Below, one piece after another: positions 18,604 through 26,919 of a stretch of 64,000 nucleotides of DNA. The position numbers and the translations under genes were made by a program. The stretch's first letter is position 1. Each line of letters begins with the position of its first letter. The notes beneath the pieces were generated by a model. That model was not told the origin of the DNA. It made no database searches and worked only from the letters and a program-made list of their open reading frames with translations. Source of the DNA: JAUILA01 sp964563925 (GTDB taxonomy: Bacteria; Bacteroidota; Bacteroidia; Cytophagales; Cyclobacteriaceae); contig CAZLZD010000005.1 of the NCBI GenBank assembly GCA_964563925.1, positions 57,607 to 121,606 of the forward strand, written 5' to 3'.

Positions 18604-19839
18604 ATGCTCCGATTATTTTATTTGGTCCCGTGTCTTCTGCTATTTTTTACCTCTTGTGGTGACAAAGTGGAATCCGAATCCTATGACCCGGAAGGGTCAA
18701 CCGATACCCGAACCCGTCCGATAGATTACCAGGTCAGGAAAACATGGCGATTCGGGAACGGCAGCCTCTCGGTGACCAATGATTTCCCGGGCTCGCGCCT
18801 GAATGATTTTGTCCGGGTAAATGATACCTTGTACCGGGCCGTCATCACCCCGGAAAACGGACCGGTCAATAAAAGCCCCTGGTATGCATTTGCCATCTGG
18901 TCAGACACACCCCGTGATATTTCTGTTCAGCTGACGTATGCCGAAGGCTACACCCACCGGTATTACCCCGACCTCAGTTCGGATATGATCCACTGGTCGC
19001 CGATTGATTCTTCACGCTTTGAAAATGATACCATCAACCAGGTGACTTATATGCATTTGCCGGTGTCACCCGATACCTTATATATAGGAGCCCAGGAAAT
19101 TCTGCCAAGCTCGGTGGTGTATGAATTCGCCGATTCACTTTCACGGCTGCCCGGAGTTACCGACACAGTCATCGGGTTCAGCACCCTCGGAAAGCCTGTC
19201 CCTGCCATACATGCCGGCAAACCGGACAGTGGTAAGACAATCGTGATTCTTGGCCGGCAGCACCCTCCGGAGACCACCGGCTTTCTTGCCCTTCAATCCT
19301 TTGTCAGAAACCTGCTGAACCAGGATTCCCTCTCAACGCGTTTCCTGGAGAATTACCACTGCATAATCATACCGATGCTGAATCCGGATGGCGTCGACCT
19401 TGGCCACTGGCGTCACAGCGCCGGCGGCATTGACCTGAACCGCGATTGGTATTCATTCAATCAGCCCGAAACATCGGCCGTGCGTGATTATATCACCTCG
19501 ATACAAACGAGTACCGGTACAGATATTCTGTTCGCCATTGATTTTCATTCCACCCAGGAAGACCTTTTCTATGTCTTTGAAAAGGACCGCCCCACCGCCC
19601 TGACCGGGTTTACCCATGAATGGCTTGACCGCATGGAGAACAGGCTCGGCGATTATACGGCCGACCGGATACAAACAAGTGGTACTTCACCGGTCTCCAC
19701 CCGTTGGTTTTTTGATTCCTTCAATACCGAAGCCGTAACCTACGAGGTCGGGGACAGTAGTCCGAGGGACAGGATAAACCAGATAGGGGAAGCCGCCGCG
19801 CAATCACTCATGACCGGGCTGCTGGAAAAAGACAGGTGA
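18604..19839 (+). CDS. M14-family zinc carboxypeptidase-like lipoprotein
   Basis: Predicted exported metallopeptidase of 411 residues. A lipoprotein signal ends at Cys18 (LLFFTSCGD). An N-terminal beta-rich domain (about 40-180) precedes the catalytic domain. Zinc ligands are His and Glu of QHPPET (about 220 and 223) and the His of DFHST (about 313); the substrate-binding NPDG and GGIDLNRDW stretches lie between them, and the catalytic Glu is in VTYEVGD (about 381). All key residues are present, so it should be active. The DLNRDW form resembles the Bacteroidota group cleaving peptides or amide-linked substrates. It abuts the convergent oxidoreductase gene with no gap. Proximity to susCD hints at peptide use, which is inference. 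Confidence 0.92.
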   Translation: MLRLFYLVPCLLLFFTSCGDKVESESYDPEGSTDTRTRPIDYQVRKTWRFGNGSLSVTNDFPGSRLNDFVRVNDTLYRAVITPENGPVNKSPWYAFAIWSDTPRDISVQLTYAEGYTHRYYPDLSSDMIHWSPIDSSRFENDTINQVTYMHLPVSPDTLYIGAQEILPSSVVYEFADSLSRLPGVTDTVIGFSTLGKPVPAIHAGKPDSGKTIVILGRQHPPETTGFLALQSFVRNLLNQDSLSTRFLENYHCIIIPMLNPDGVDLGHWRHSAGGIDLNRDWYSFNQPETSAVRDYITSIQTSTGTDILFAIDFHSTQEDLFYVFEKDRPTALTGFTHEWLDRMENRLGDYTADRIQTSGTSPVSTRWFFDSFNTEAVTYEVGDSSPRDRINQIGEAAAQSLMTGLLEKDR

Positions 19840-20862
19840 TCACGGGGTTCTGACCACTACTTTACCTACGGTCATGCCTGACTGGAATAATTTCAGGGCT
19901 TCCGGCAGTTCCTCAAAGGGAAAGGTATGCCCTACCCTTGGCGGCGGTAATTCCATGCTTTCCATATCACCAAGAATTTTTGTCATCAGCTCCTTTTGCT
20001 CATACAGCCAGATCAGGTTAAAGCCATGTACCGATTTGTTTGATTCGATCATTTTTTGCGGGTCGATTTTCGGTCGGGTCAGATACAGCCAGGCAAGCCT
20101 GAGCCAGTTGGGACGGTCTGACGTGTCGCCGTAGCGGGCCGAACCGTACACCACCATCCGCCCGCGCGGAGCCAGCCTCTCATATGCCTCTTTAAATATG
20201 CGCCCCCCTATACATTCCATCACCACATCCAGCGGTCGTCCTTCCAGTGCGTTGTCCAGGTCCTCACCAAACCTTTGTGACCGGACGACACCTTTCTGAT
20301 ACCCTTCTGAATGAAGTACCTCCAGCTTGGAAGGATGACCCACAGTCCCGATGGTATGGGCTCCGGTTTTTTGTGCCATTCGGTTCGCCAGCAACCCCAC
20401 TCCTCCCGCGGCACTATGTATCAGCACCGTTTCCCCGGCCTGAAGGTTGCCCAGGGTAAATAAACCATACCAGGCGGTAAGTGCCTGTACCAGGAAAGCG
20501 GCACCTTCTTCAAAAGACCATGTCGCAGGAATCTTCCTGACATAGGAAGCGTTAATGCTCAGATGGGTTGCGTACCCGCCGAAGCGTGTAACGCCCATTA
20601 CCCGGTCCCCTTCCCTGAACTCCCGTACCCCCTCCCCGGTTTTTAGTACCTTGCCGGCATATTCCAGTCCCGGGACAAACGACCCTTCCGGTGTGGCACT
20701 GTACAATCCCAGGATGGCAAAAATATCGGCAAAATTGAGACCTATTGCTTTTACTTCCACCAGGACCTCGCCCGATCCCGGTCCATCGATCTCTTCCTCG
20801 GTGACCCGAAGCCTTTTCAGGTCACCTGCCTTATCTGTCCGGTATGCCTTTCGGTAAATCAA
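19840..20862 (-). CDS. Zinc-free medium-chain dehydrogenase (quinone oxidoreductase/VAT-1-like)
   Basis: A 340-residue MDR-superfamily enzyme predicted to reduce quinones or enones with NADPH. N-terminal GroES-like domain with GLNFADIFAILGLY and a VPGLEYAGKV stretch; the Rossmann motif is SAAGGVGLLAN (about 148-158). Structural zinc cysteines and catalytic zinc ligands are absent, which places it with quinone oxidoreductases (QOR) and VAT-1 rather than alcohol dehydrogenases. Its start overlaps the stop of the upstream membrane-hydrolase gene by 4 bp, so it is the last gene of a unit running from the SRPBCC gene. The physiological substrate is unknown. Confidence 0.92.
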   Translation of the reverse strand: MIYRKAYRTDKAGDLKRLRVTEEEIDGPGSGEVLVEVKAIGLNFADIFAILGLYSATPEGSFVPGLEYAGKVLKTGEGVREFREGDRVMGVTRFGGYATHLSINASYVRKIPATWSFEEGAAFLVQALTAWYGLFTLGNLQAGETVLIHSAAGGVGLLANRMAQKTGAHTIGTVGHPSKLEVLHSEGYQKGVVRSQRFGEDLDNALEGRPLDVVMECIGGRIFKEAYERLAPRGRMVVYGSARYGDTSDRPNWLRLAWLYLTRPKIDPQKMIESNKSVHGFNLIWLYEQKELMTKILGDMESMELPPPRVGHTFPFEELPEALKLFQSGMTVGKVVVRTP

Positions 20863-21845
20863 AGCGAAGTGACTTTATCCTTGCCCAGTATACGCCGGGC
20901 AAGCTTGCTCAGGATAACGGAGGGCGGCTCGTCAAATGCCTGTTCCTTTTGACTTACCATAACACGGCCTGATTCCTGCTTTCTTATATGGTAGGAGAAT
21001 ATAAAGCTTCCTCCGGTTTCCCAGGCACGGTTGGTCCCAAACCGCAGGTCATTTAACAGGACGCCCCCGTCCTCACCGGCAGGCACAATGGTATACCAGC
21101 CACTGGTCAGGTCTATCAGCGTACGCACATTTTCGGATTCGACGTAGGGATCGAGCTGGTCATGCTGTTTGGGATAATACGTAAAGTTGATCTTGTTTTT
21201 ATTCTCCAGTAATGAATAGTAGGCCGTATAATATCCGTCACCGACCTCGGCGGTTACTCCCCACAGGATTATATTTAATGGTGCCGGCCGGGTTTCCATC
21301 CTTTCATATTGGATTCCCTGGTGTTCCAGGGCGGCAACGAATCGTTCCGTCGCGGCAAATTTGCACACGAGGCTTAAGAGCAGGTAGGCAGAACTTACCG
21401 CCAGGCCAGTCCATGTATAGGTGAGCCGTTTCGTTGCGGTCCTGGGCAAACGAATGGCCAGAATTAAAAAGAATAACAACGGAAGCGTATACAAGGGGTC
21501 AATGACGAAGATACTCTGAAAAGCCACTTTGTAGGACCAGGGCCAGAATAATGCGGTACCCCACGTAGTAAAACAGTCCAGGAGCGCATGTGTAAATAAC
21601 GCCAGGAAGGCCAGGAGCGTCCAGTCCCGCCTCGTTGCCGGTCCGTCCGGATGAATCCGTTTTATGAGATAACCCAGGAGAGGTGACATCACCAGAAAGA
21701 ACAGCAGGGAATGCGTGATGGTACGGTGAAAGGCATTGCTCTCCACCACGTTCATAAAGCTTCCGGAGATAACATCGAGGTCAGGGATGGTTCCGCATAT
21801 CGCTCCCCAAAGCGGAGCACGCCACCCCGCTTTCTTACCGGCCAC
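20859..21845 (-). CDS. Membrane-bound metal-dependent hydrolase family protein (YbcI/DUF457-like), start uncertain
   Basis: A 328-residue integral membrane protein from a GTG at 21845. IPDLDV and FHRTITHSLLFF (conserved Asp and His residues), then THALLDCFTTWGT are hallmarks of the YdjM/YbcI/DUF457 family, often called metal-dependent hydrolases. About five membrane segments are followed by a C-terminal soluble domain. The GTG start omits the conserved N-terminus: in frame just upstream, codons 21893-21846 encode IDSFTQIVLGAAVGEA, which matches the family opening MDSxTQ except that ATC stands where ATG is expected, two codons after a stop. The true start is therefore probably further upstream (see findings). 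It overlaps both neighbours and is probably translationally coupled. Confidence 0.85.
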   Translation of the reverse strand: MAGKKAGWRAPLWGAICGTIPDLDVISGSFMNVVESNAFHRTITHSLLFFLVMSPLLGYLIKRIHPDGPATRRDWTLLAFLALFTHALLDCFTTWGTALFWPWSYKVAFQSIFVIDPLYTLPLLFFLILAIRLPRTATKRLTYTWTGLAVSSAYLLLSLVCKFAATERFVAALEHQGIQYERMETRPAPLNIILWGVTAEVGDGYYTAYYSLLENKNKINFTYYPKQHDQLDPYVESENVRTLIDLTSGWYTIVPAGEDGGVLLNDLRFGTNRAWETGGSFIFSYHIRKQESGRVMVSQKEQAFDEPPSVILSKLARRILGKDKVTSL

Positions 21846-21871
21846 CGCCTCTCCGACCGCTGCCCCCAGGA

Positions 21872-22333
21872 CTATTTGTGTGAATGAATCGATTGCTTAT
21901 CCTTCTTTAAGGTGTTGAAATATTTCCTGTATTGCCATACCCTGGGTAAAAATGCAAAATAAAGGAAAGGAAAAATGATCAGGTCCAGAATTTTATTGGA
22001 AGTTCTGTATTCCATTTCATCCTCGATGCGACTGTTTTCGGGACCGTGGGGCCATACGTGATGAATGTGACGCCAGTAGACAAGAGGCCGGGGAATAGTC
22101 ATGCCGCGATCAACAAAGTAACAATGATCACTGGTTTCAGAAGACTCAGTGATTTCACTGATCCATTCTGTTTTTGAGAACAGGCGCAGGTGCACGATAT
22201 CCCCGGAAGACGAACCGTCAAAGCGGAGCAGTTGCGAGCCGGGTGGCAAAAGATACCTGAACAGGGATTCATCAAAAGATGCGAATACCTCAGGCATGGC
22301 ACCTGGTACGGTGCTGTTCAGATGGATTTTCAT
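21872..22333 (-). CDS. SRPBCC (START/Bet v 1-like) family protein
   Basis: A 153-residue protein with an SRPBCC-type beginning (MKIHLNSTVPGAMPEVFASF), DIVHLRLFSKTEWISEIT, and a tail (FPFLYFAFLPRVWQYRKYF) that resembles the C-terminal helix closing the hydrophobic cavity. Members bind lipids or other hydrophobic ligands, or act as cyclases; nothing here narrows the choice. It starts 38 nt after the haloperoxidase-like gene, and its 3' end overlaps the probable start of the next gene by about 20 nt. Expression with a membrane protein and an NADPH-type oxidoreductase suggests lipid-related chemistry, which is inference. Confidence 0.85.
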   Translation of the reverse strand: MKIHLNSTVPGAMPEVFASFDESLFRYLLPPGSQLLRFDGSSSGDIVHLRLFSKTEWISEITESSETSDHCYFVDRGMTIPRPLVYWRHIHHVWPHGPENSRIEDEMEYRTSNKILDLIIFPFLYFAFLPRVWQYRKYFNTLKKDKQSIHSHK

Positions 22334-22371
22334 AGGAAATTAACACCCGGGCCTTCCGGATGTTCTGATGA

Positions 22372-25300
22372 TTAACGCACTGCTACTTTCAGCGTTTCCT
22401 GGCGATCACCAAAATCCAGGCGCAGGAGGTAGATACCGGTAGTTAATGCCGGAAGCCTGATGTCTCCTGTGCGTAATGACTCTCCTGTTATCTCCAGGAT
22501 TCGCCGCCCGGTCAGGTCAGTCAGATAGCCTCCAGCCGGAAGTTCACCCTGGCCTAAATGAAGCAGGCCTCCTGAAGTAACCGGATTGGGATAGACAATG
22601 CGCCTGGTGGCAAGTTCGCCCCCAGGTACTGAAGTGACAGTGTTTGTAAAATAGGCCACTGCTTTTTCGAAGGCATCCCTCCCGATAACTATACCGATAT
22701 TCCTGCCGGGAAGATCATCGGCCGGGGGATGAATGCCCCCCCAAATCCTGGAAATACTGGAATGATCCGAGGCATCGCGGTATCGTGCCCACTGAAGATG
22801 AATATCCATACTCGGACCTTCCTCGAAGACCAGGAATTCATCTTTCGGGGCATAAAATTCTCCAAGTCCGCCCGGAAAATATTCACTCCCGGTCATCAGT
22901 GTAAGGATTTCAGCACCGGCACTGGAAAACGTGGAATGTCCCGAGATATATCCCGCAAATGGCGGCGTAACAAAAGATGGACGCTGATAGGGCCACCAGT
23001 TTTCAGCCAGAATCCATCCGGTGCCCGCTTTATCCGTTGCAGGGTCCTGGATGTAGTCGGGTCCTTTCCACGCCAGTACCTTGATTTTATTAAGATGCTG
23101 GTTACTCGGGCCTGCCAGGGGATCACCGGATTTCACCTGCTCTATATGCCCGGGAATCAATGGCAAGCCATGCGGATTGTAAAAAGGGGCAGCCGGGTCG
23201 GAAGATTGCCCTTTGTCCGCCATATACCTGATAGCAGAAACAGGCCGTATATAATCATAAAAACCTTTGATACCCCAGGCCGTAACCGCCACATCGTGCA
23301 TGGCCCCGCCCATCAGCAAATAGGACTTTATGTCCCATTCCAGCTGTGACAATTCCGGTCCCGACCCTTCGAAGCGCCGTACCAGGTCTGGGTGCTCGTT
23401 TACATAATTAAGGATGGTGAACCAGTGCCCGGGAGGGGTTTCAGAATCCGGTCCGTCGGCCCAGAATTCGGCAAGAACGCGGGCATAATCGCCCAGGGGT
23501 ACCACCTGCGGCGCATAGGGCTGACCGGTCACCGGGTTCAATGAATACCCTTCTCCCCGATCTCCTCCTTCAATGTAGTCATAAAATGTCCTGAATGCTG
23601 CCGGGTCGGTCGGATAGGACTGATTATTACCGTTGGACGCCGGAGAAATATCAATCATGATTTCGTTGGCGGGATCCAGGTGACCGCTCCATACCGCCAC
23701 CATGGTGTGGTTCCATTTGTAATCGTCCGTCAGTCCGTCCGTTTCGGTGATGGACGGCGGCGGACCGGGATCGTGATACACCCAGTATGTGTGACCGTCC
23801 CGTTCCTTTAATGTCAAATCCTTACTGCGTAGCGCGAATGGTTTTACCGAGCCCCATTCCGGTCCAAGGAAAGGAGGAACAATGCCAACCGGTATCCCGC
23901 TTTGATCCACGAAATTATCAATGGACAACGGTTGCCAGCGGTTGGGATTGGTAATCTCCGGGTTCCCCGGAATAGTCGGGTCGAGCGGGTCATTGACCGG
24001 CTGGTAAAATAAATTACCATAATTGTTTTGCTCATTGGAACCGTCCTGCTGCCCGAATTCAATCATGCGCGAGGCCATGTACAATCCCAGGGCTGCGGGA
24101 TCTCCGTTCCTGTAATCCTGCGAGGTAAAGGTGTAGTCATACCCCATGTTGTCCATCAGCAGTTCGATATAACGCATGATGGACGAACTTCCCGGTGAGT
24201 TTTGAAACCTGTGTGTTAACAGGCGGTACATCGCAAAGCTGATGGCTTCTGCCTGCGCTGCTTCCAGATCATCCGGAAGGTCAATCCCGTTAAAAGGACA
24301 GGAAAAGCCCTGAAAGTTCTTTCCCAGGAAGAGGGTTGTACCCCCTGAGTTTGAAAAAACGGTCCAGAGGTCATACATAAGCACCGACGAATGAAACAGG
24401 TTACGTGCATGCACGGTAGGTCTGGCCAGGTCATTTCGTATGGCATATAATAAGGCCTCATTCCAGATGCGGGCAATTGAATGATCTCCCTGGAATACTT
24501 CCACGCTTCGGACCCCGGTAACCGGTCCAAGTTGGGATTCGGTGGTGAGCGCCGTGCGATATGCCGCTGCCGTAAAAGGTTTTAAGAGATCACCCTGCAC
24601 CGCGAGATACCTCTGGTTAGACGCCACATCCACATGTTTGTCAATACTTCCGTCGGGCCACCGGATGATGAGCGAATCCGCGTTACCGGCTTGATCGGAA
24701 GCCAGATGAATCCGGTAGGAATTCTGTGTGGAATAACCTGATCCGAGCGTTACCTCCCTGCGCCATGCACGCCCGCCCGCGTACAGTGTCACCTGGCTTC
24801 CCGCCGCAAACTTATTGACCGTTTTTCCAACCAGTGACAGCTGGATCCAGTTGCCTTGTGCGGTGGAAGTATTCCGGAAAATGCGAACACTGCGGATAGT
24901 GTCCTCATTGATTACGATCAGGTCCTGTTTTCCGTCATTGTCAAGGTCGGCAGCGCCGCAGCCGAAGCCGGCCATTTTATTTTCCAGGTCCGTACCCGGT
25001 GCGATATTGGTAAACGTCAGTCCCCCTTCATTTCGAAAATACTGATTGGGGTATGTAGAGAAGCCATATTTATTATTCACGTAAATATCAGCATCTCCGT
25101 CATTGTCAAAATCTGACACCACCAGGCCCCAGGCCATGCCATTGTCATCCATGCCAAGGTCAGGTGCGAGGTTGCTGTAGGTACCATCGGGCTGGCTTAA
25201 CATGAAATAATTATGGAACAGGTTGGTAATATAATAGTCATACCTGCCATCGCCGTTGAAATCGGCATAATCCGTGCCCATGCCCTGTGTCTGGGTATCC

Positions 25301-25980
25301 AGTCCGTACAGGGAAGCCGCTTCAGTGAATTGTCCCTGCCCGTCGTTGAGCAATAAATGATTTGGCTCATTGCCATCGAAGACAAGGTAGATGTCAAGGT
25401 CCCCGTCCTGCTCAAAATCAATCAGTATGCCTCCCATGCCCTGCTGATTGGAGTCAACCCCGTATTCTTCCGCCATATCGGTAAAATGTCCTTTACCATC
25501 GTTCAGCAGCAGTTCATTCGGCTGACGAAAATTTGAGGTATACAAGTCAACCCACTGGTCTCCATTCAGGTCTCCCGCCAGGATAGCCTGCCTCCGTCGT
25601 ATCGGAAGACGCCCTGTCAGGGCAAAGGTGCCGTCTTTCTGATTGATGTAAATACCCGATGAAGTCCAGGAAGACACTACAAGATCAAGCCAGCCGTCGT
25701 CGTTGATATCGACCCATACGGCCACCTTCGCATCTAAATCTGTAAACTGGACAGGGTCAGCAGAAAACGTTCCGTTTCCCTGATTGATGAGCAAACGGGA
25801 AGGCTCGGCGGGGATGAACAGGTCATCATCCCCGTCATTATCGTAATCTCCTGCGGCGAGCCCCCAGGCACGGTTGAGATTAAGCACCTCGTCTTCAGGA
25901 ATTTCTGTAAAGGGGTTCTGGGAGAATGCCGGATAGCACACCAGGAACAAGCTTGCCAACATCAAACGCATCTGTATCAT
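22372..25980 (-). CDS. Secreted FG-GAP/ASPIC protein fused to a vanadium haloperoxidase-like domain with T9SS sorting domain
   Basis: A 1202-residue exported multidomain protein. After a signal peptide (ending PAFSQ) come Ca-binding FG-GAP/VCBS repeats (about 25-375: DYDNDGDDD, DLNGDQWVD, DFEQDGDLD, DFNGDGRYD), then an ASPIC/UnbV domain (about 385-455). The large central part is a PAP2/vanadium-haloperoxidase-like all-helical domain with the vanadate-pocket motifs YIRP (about 911), ISGHS (about 1011) and SRIWGGIHPPAD (about 1078), which fits SRX5HXXXD exactly. The last ~75 residues (YPNPV..., LTGRRI, GIYLLRL) are a type A T9SS sorting domain. It should therefore be exported to the surface or medium. 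Halide oxidation is predicted from the motifs only. An acid-phosphatase-like activity is the alternative. Confidence 0.9.
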   Translation of the reverse strand: MIQMRLMLASLFLVCYPAFSQNPFTEIPEDEVLNLNRAWGLAAGDYDNDGDDDLFIPAEPSRLLINQGNGTFSADPVQFTDLDAKVAVWVDINDDGWLDLVVSSWTSSGIYINQKDGTFALTGRLPIRRRQAILAGDLNGDQWVDLYTSNFRQPNELLLNDGKGHFTDMAEEYGVDSNQQGMGGILIDFEQDGDLDIYLVFDGNEPNHLLLNDGQGQFTEAASLYGLDTQTQGMGTDYADFNGDGRYDYYITNLFHNYFMLSQPDGTYSNLAPDLGMDDNGMAWGLVVSDFDNDGDADIYVNNKYGFSTYPNQYFRNEGGLTFTNIAPGTDLENKMAGFGCGAADLDNDGKQDLIVINEDTIRSVRIFRNTSTAQGNWIQLSLVGKTVNKFAAGSQVTLYAGGRAWRREVTLGSGYSTQNSYRIHLASDQAGNADSLIIRWPDGSIDKHVDVASNQRYLAVQGDLLKPFTAAAYRTALTTESQLGPVTGVRSVEVFQGDHSIARIWNEALLYAIRNDLARPTVHARNLFHSSVLMYDLWTVFSNSGGTTLFLGKNFQGFSCPFNGIDLPDDLEAAQAEAISFAMYRLLTHRFQNSPGSSSIMRYIELLMDNMGYDYTFTSQDYRNGDPAALGLYMASRMIEFGQQDGSNEQNNYGNLFYQPVNDPLDPTIPGNPEITNPNRWQPLSIDNFVDQSGIPVGIVPPFLGPEWGSVKPFALRSKDLTLKERDGHTYWVYHDPGPPPSITETDGLTDDYKWNHTMVAVWSGHLDPANEIMIDISPASNGNNQSYPTDPAAFRTFYDYIEGGDRGEGYSLNPVTGQPYAPQVVPLGDYARVLAEFWADGPDSETPPGHWFTILNYVNEHPDLVRRFEGSGPELSQLEWDIKSYLLMGGAMHDVAVTAWGIKGFYDYIRPVSAIRYMADKGQSSDPAAPFYNPHGLPLIPGHIEQVKSGDPLAGPSNQHLNKIKVLAWKGPDYIQDPATDKAGTGWILAENWWPYQRPSFVTPPFAGYISGHSTFSSAGAEILTLMTGSEYFPGGLGEFYAPKDEFLVFEEGPSMDIHLQWARYRDASDHSSISRIWGGIHPPADDLPGRNIGIVIGRDAFEKAVAYFTNTVTSVPGGELATRRIVYPNPVTSGGLLHLGQGELPAGGYLTDLTGRRILEITGESLRTGDIRLPALTTGIYLLRLDFGDRQETLKVAVR

Positions 25981-26050
25981 TCTGCTGTTATCAACAGCGA
26001 AAATTACCTAAAAATATTGGAAAGCAACAGCGAGCCGGCCGGGAAATTGT

Positions 26051-26815
26051 CTATCCCCGTTTGAAAACAAAAACATCGGCAGAGGCATCCTTTTCGTCAT
26101 AGGAGTACCCCTCGTAATCGAATCCTTTCAACTGGTCAGCCTGCGTAACATGGTGTTCGGCCATATACCGGACCATCAGGCCCCTGGCCACCTTGGCATA
26201 TACAGCAATAATCTTGTAGCTGCCGTTATTAAAATCTTTGAACTGGATATCCACCACCTGGCCCTTCAGGCTTTTACGGTCGGCCGCTTTGAAGTATTCC
26301 TGGGAAGCAAGATTGATAAGTACATTGTCATCGTGTGCTTTAAGGTCCTTGTTCAGGGCCCTGGCAATTTTGTCCCCCCAGAAGGCATACAGTGAATCGT
26401 ACCCGTTAATTCGCAGTGAAGTACCCATTTCCAGGCGGTATGGCTGTATGACATCAAAAGGCCTCAGCACCCCATACAGACCTGATAGGATTCGAAGGTG
26501 ATCCTGCAGGTAATTTACCTGACTTGCATTCAGGGATTCAACGTTGAGCCCGCGATACACATCCCCTTTAAACGCATACACAGCCTGCTTGGCGTAGGCA
26601 GGTAATTTGGTCATTGAAAAATTTTCAAAGCGGTCTGCATTCAGGTCAGCGAGATTTTCGCTGATCGACATCAGCCCCTGCAGGTCCCCGCTGTCCAGTT
26701 TCCTCAGTTCCTTTACCAGTTTGTTGGCTTCTGTACGGAACCTTGGTTTGGTTTCTTCCATCTCCACCTGATGTTCAAAATCCAGCGTTTTGGCCGGTGA
26801 AATAATTGCGATCAT
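26051..26815 (-). CDS. yaaA: Peroxide stress protein YaaA
   Basis: A 254-residue YaaA (DUF328) protein with the typical opening MIAIISPAKTLDF, then FKGDVYRGL, LSGLYGVLRPFDVIQPYRLEMGT, LINLASQEYF, and a C-terminal GYSYDEKDASADVFVFKRG. The family protects cells from hydrogen peroxide by lowering free intracellular iron and binds DNA; in E. coli it is induced by OxyR. The length matches. It is divergent from an ABC transporter, with a perfect 18-bp palindrome 18 nt before its start that could be a redox- or metal-responsive operator. Confidence 0.97.
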   Translation of the reverse strand: MIAIISPAKTLDFEHQVEMEETKPRFRTEANKLVKELRKLDSGDLQGLMSISENLADLNADRFENFSMTKLPAYAKQAVYAFKGDVYRGLNVESLNASQVNYLQDHLRILSGLYGVLRPFDVIQPYRLEMGTSLRINGYDSLYAFWGDKIARALNKDLKAHDDNVLINLASQEYFKAADRKSLKGQVVDIQFKDFNNGSYKIIAVYAKVARGLMVRYMAEHHVTQADQLKGFDYEGYSYDEKDASADVFVFKRG

Positions 26816-26833
26816 GTTAGAATACGGTCTTTT

Positions 26834-26851
26834 TAATTGTTATAACAATTA
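26834..26851. promoter_or_regulatory. 18-bp perfect palindrome upstream of yaaA, candidate operator
   Basis: TAATTGTTATAACAATTA is a perfect inverted repeat without spacer, 18 nt upstream of the yaaA start and 68 nt upstream of the divergent ABC transporter gene. Its size and place suit a dimeric repressor site. No regulator is identified. Confidence 0.5.
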
Positions 26852-26919
26852 TAGGCCTGATTTGATTTAAAAACCTAATTTAGGACTGGTCACTTAGATA
26901 ATTTTCCAATTTCATTTCC

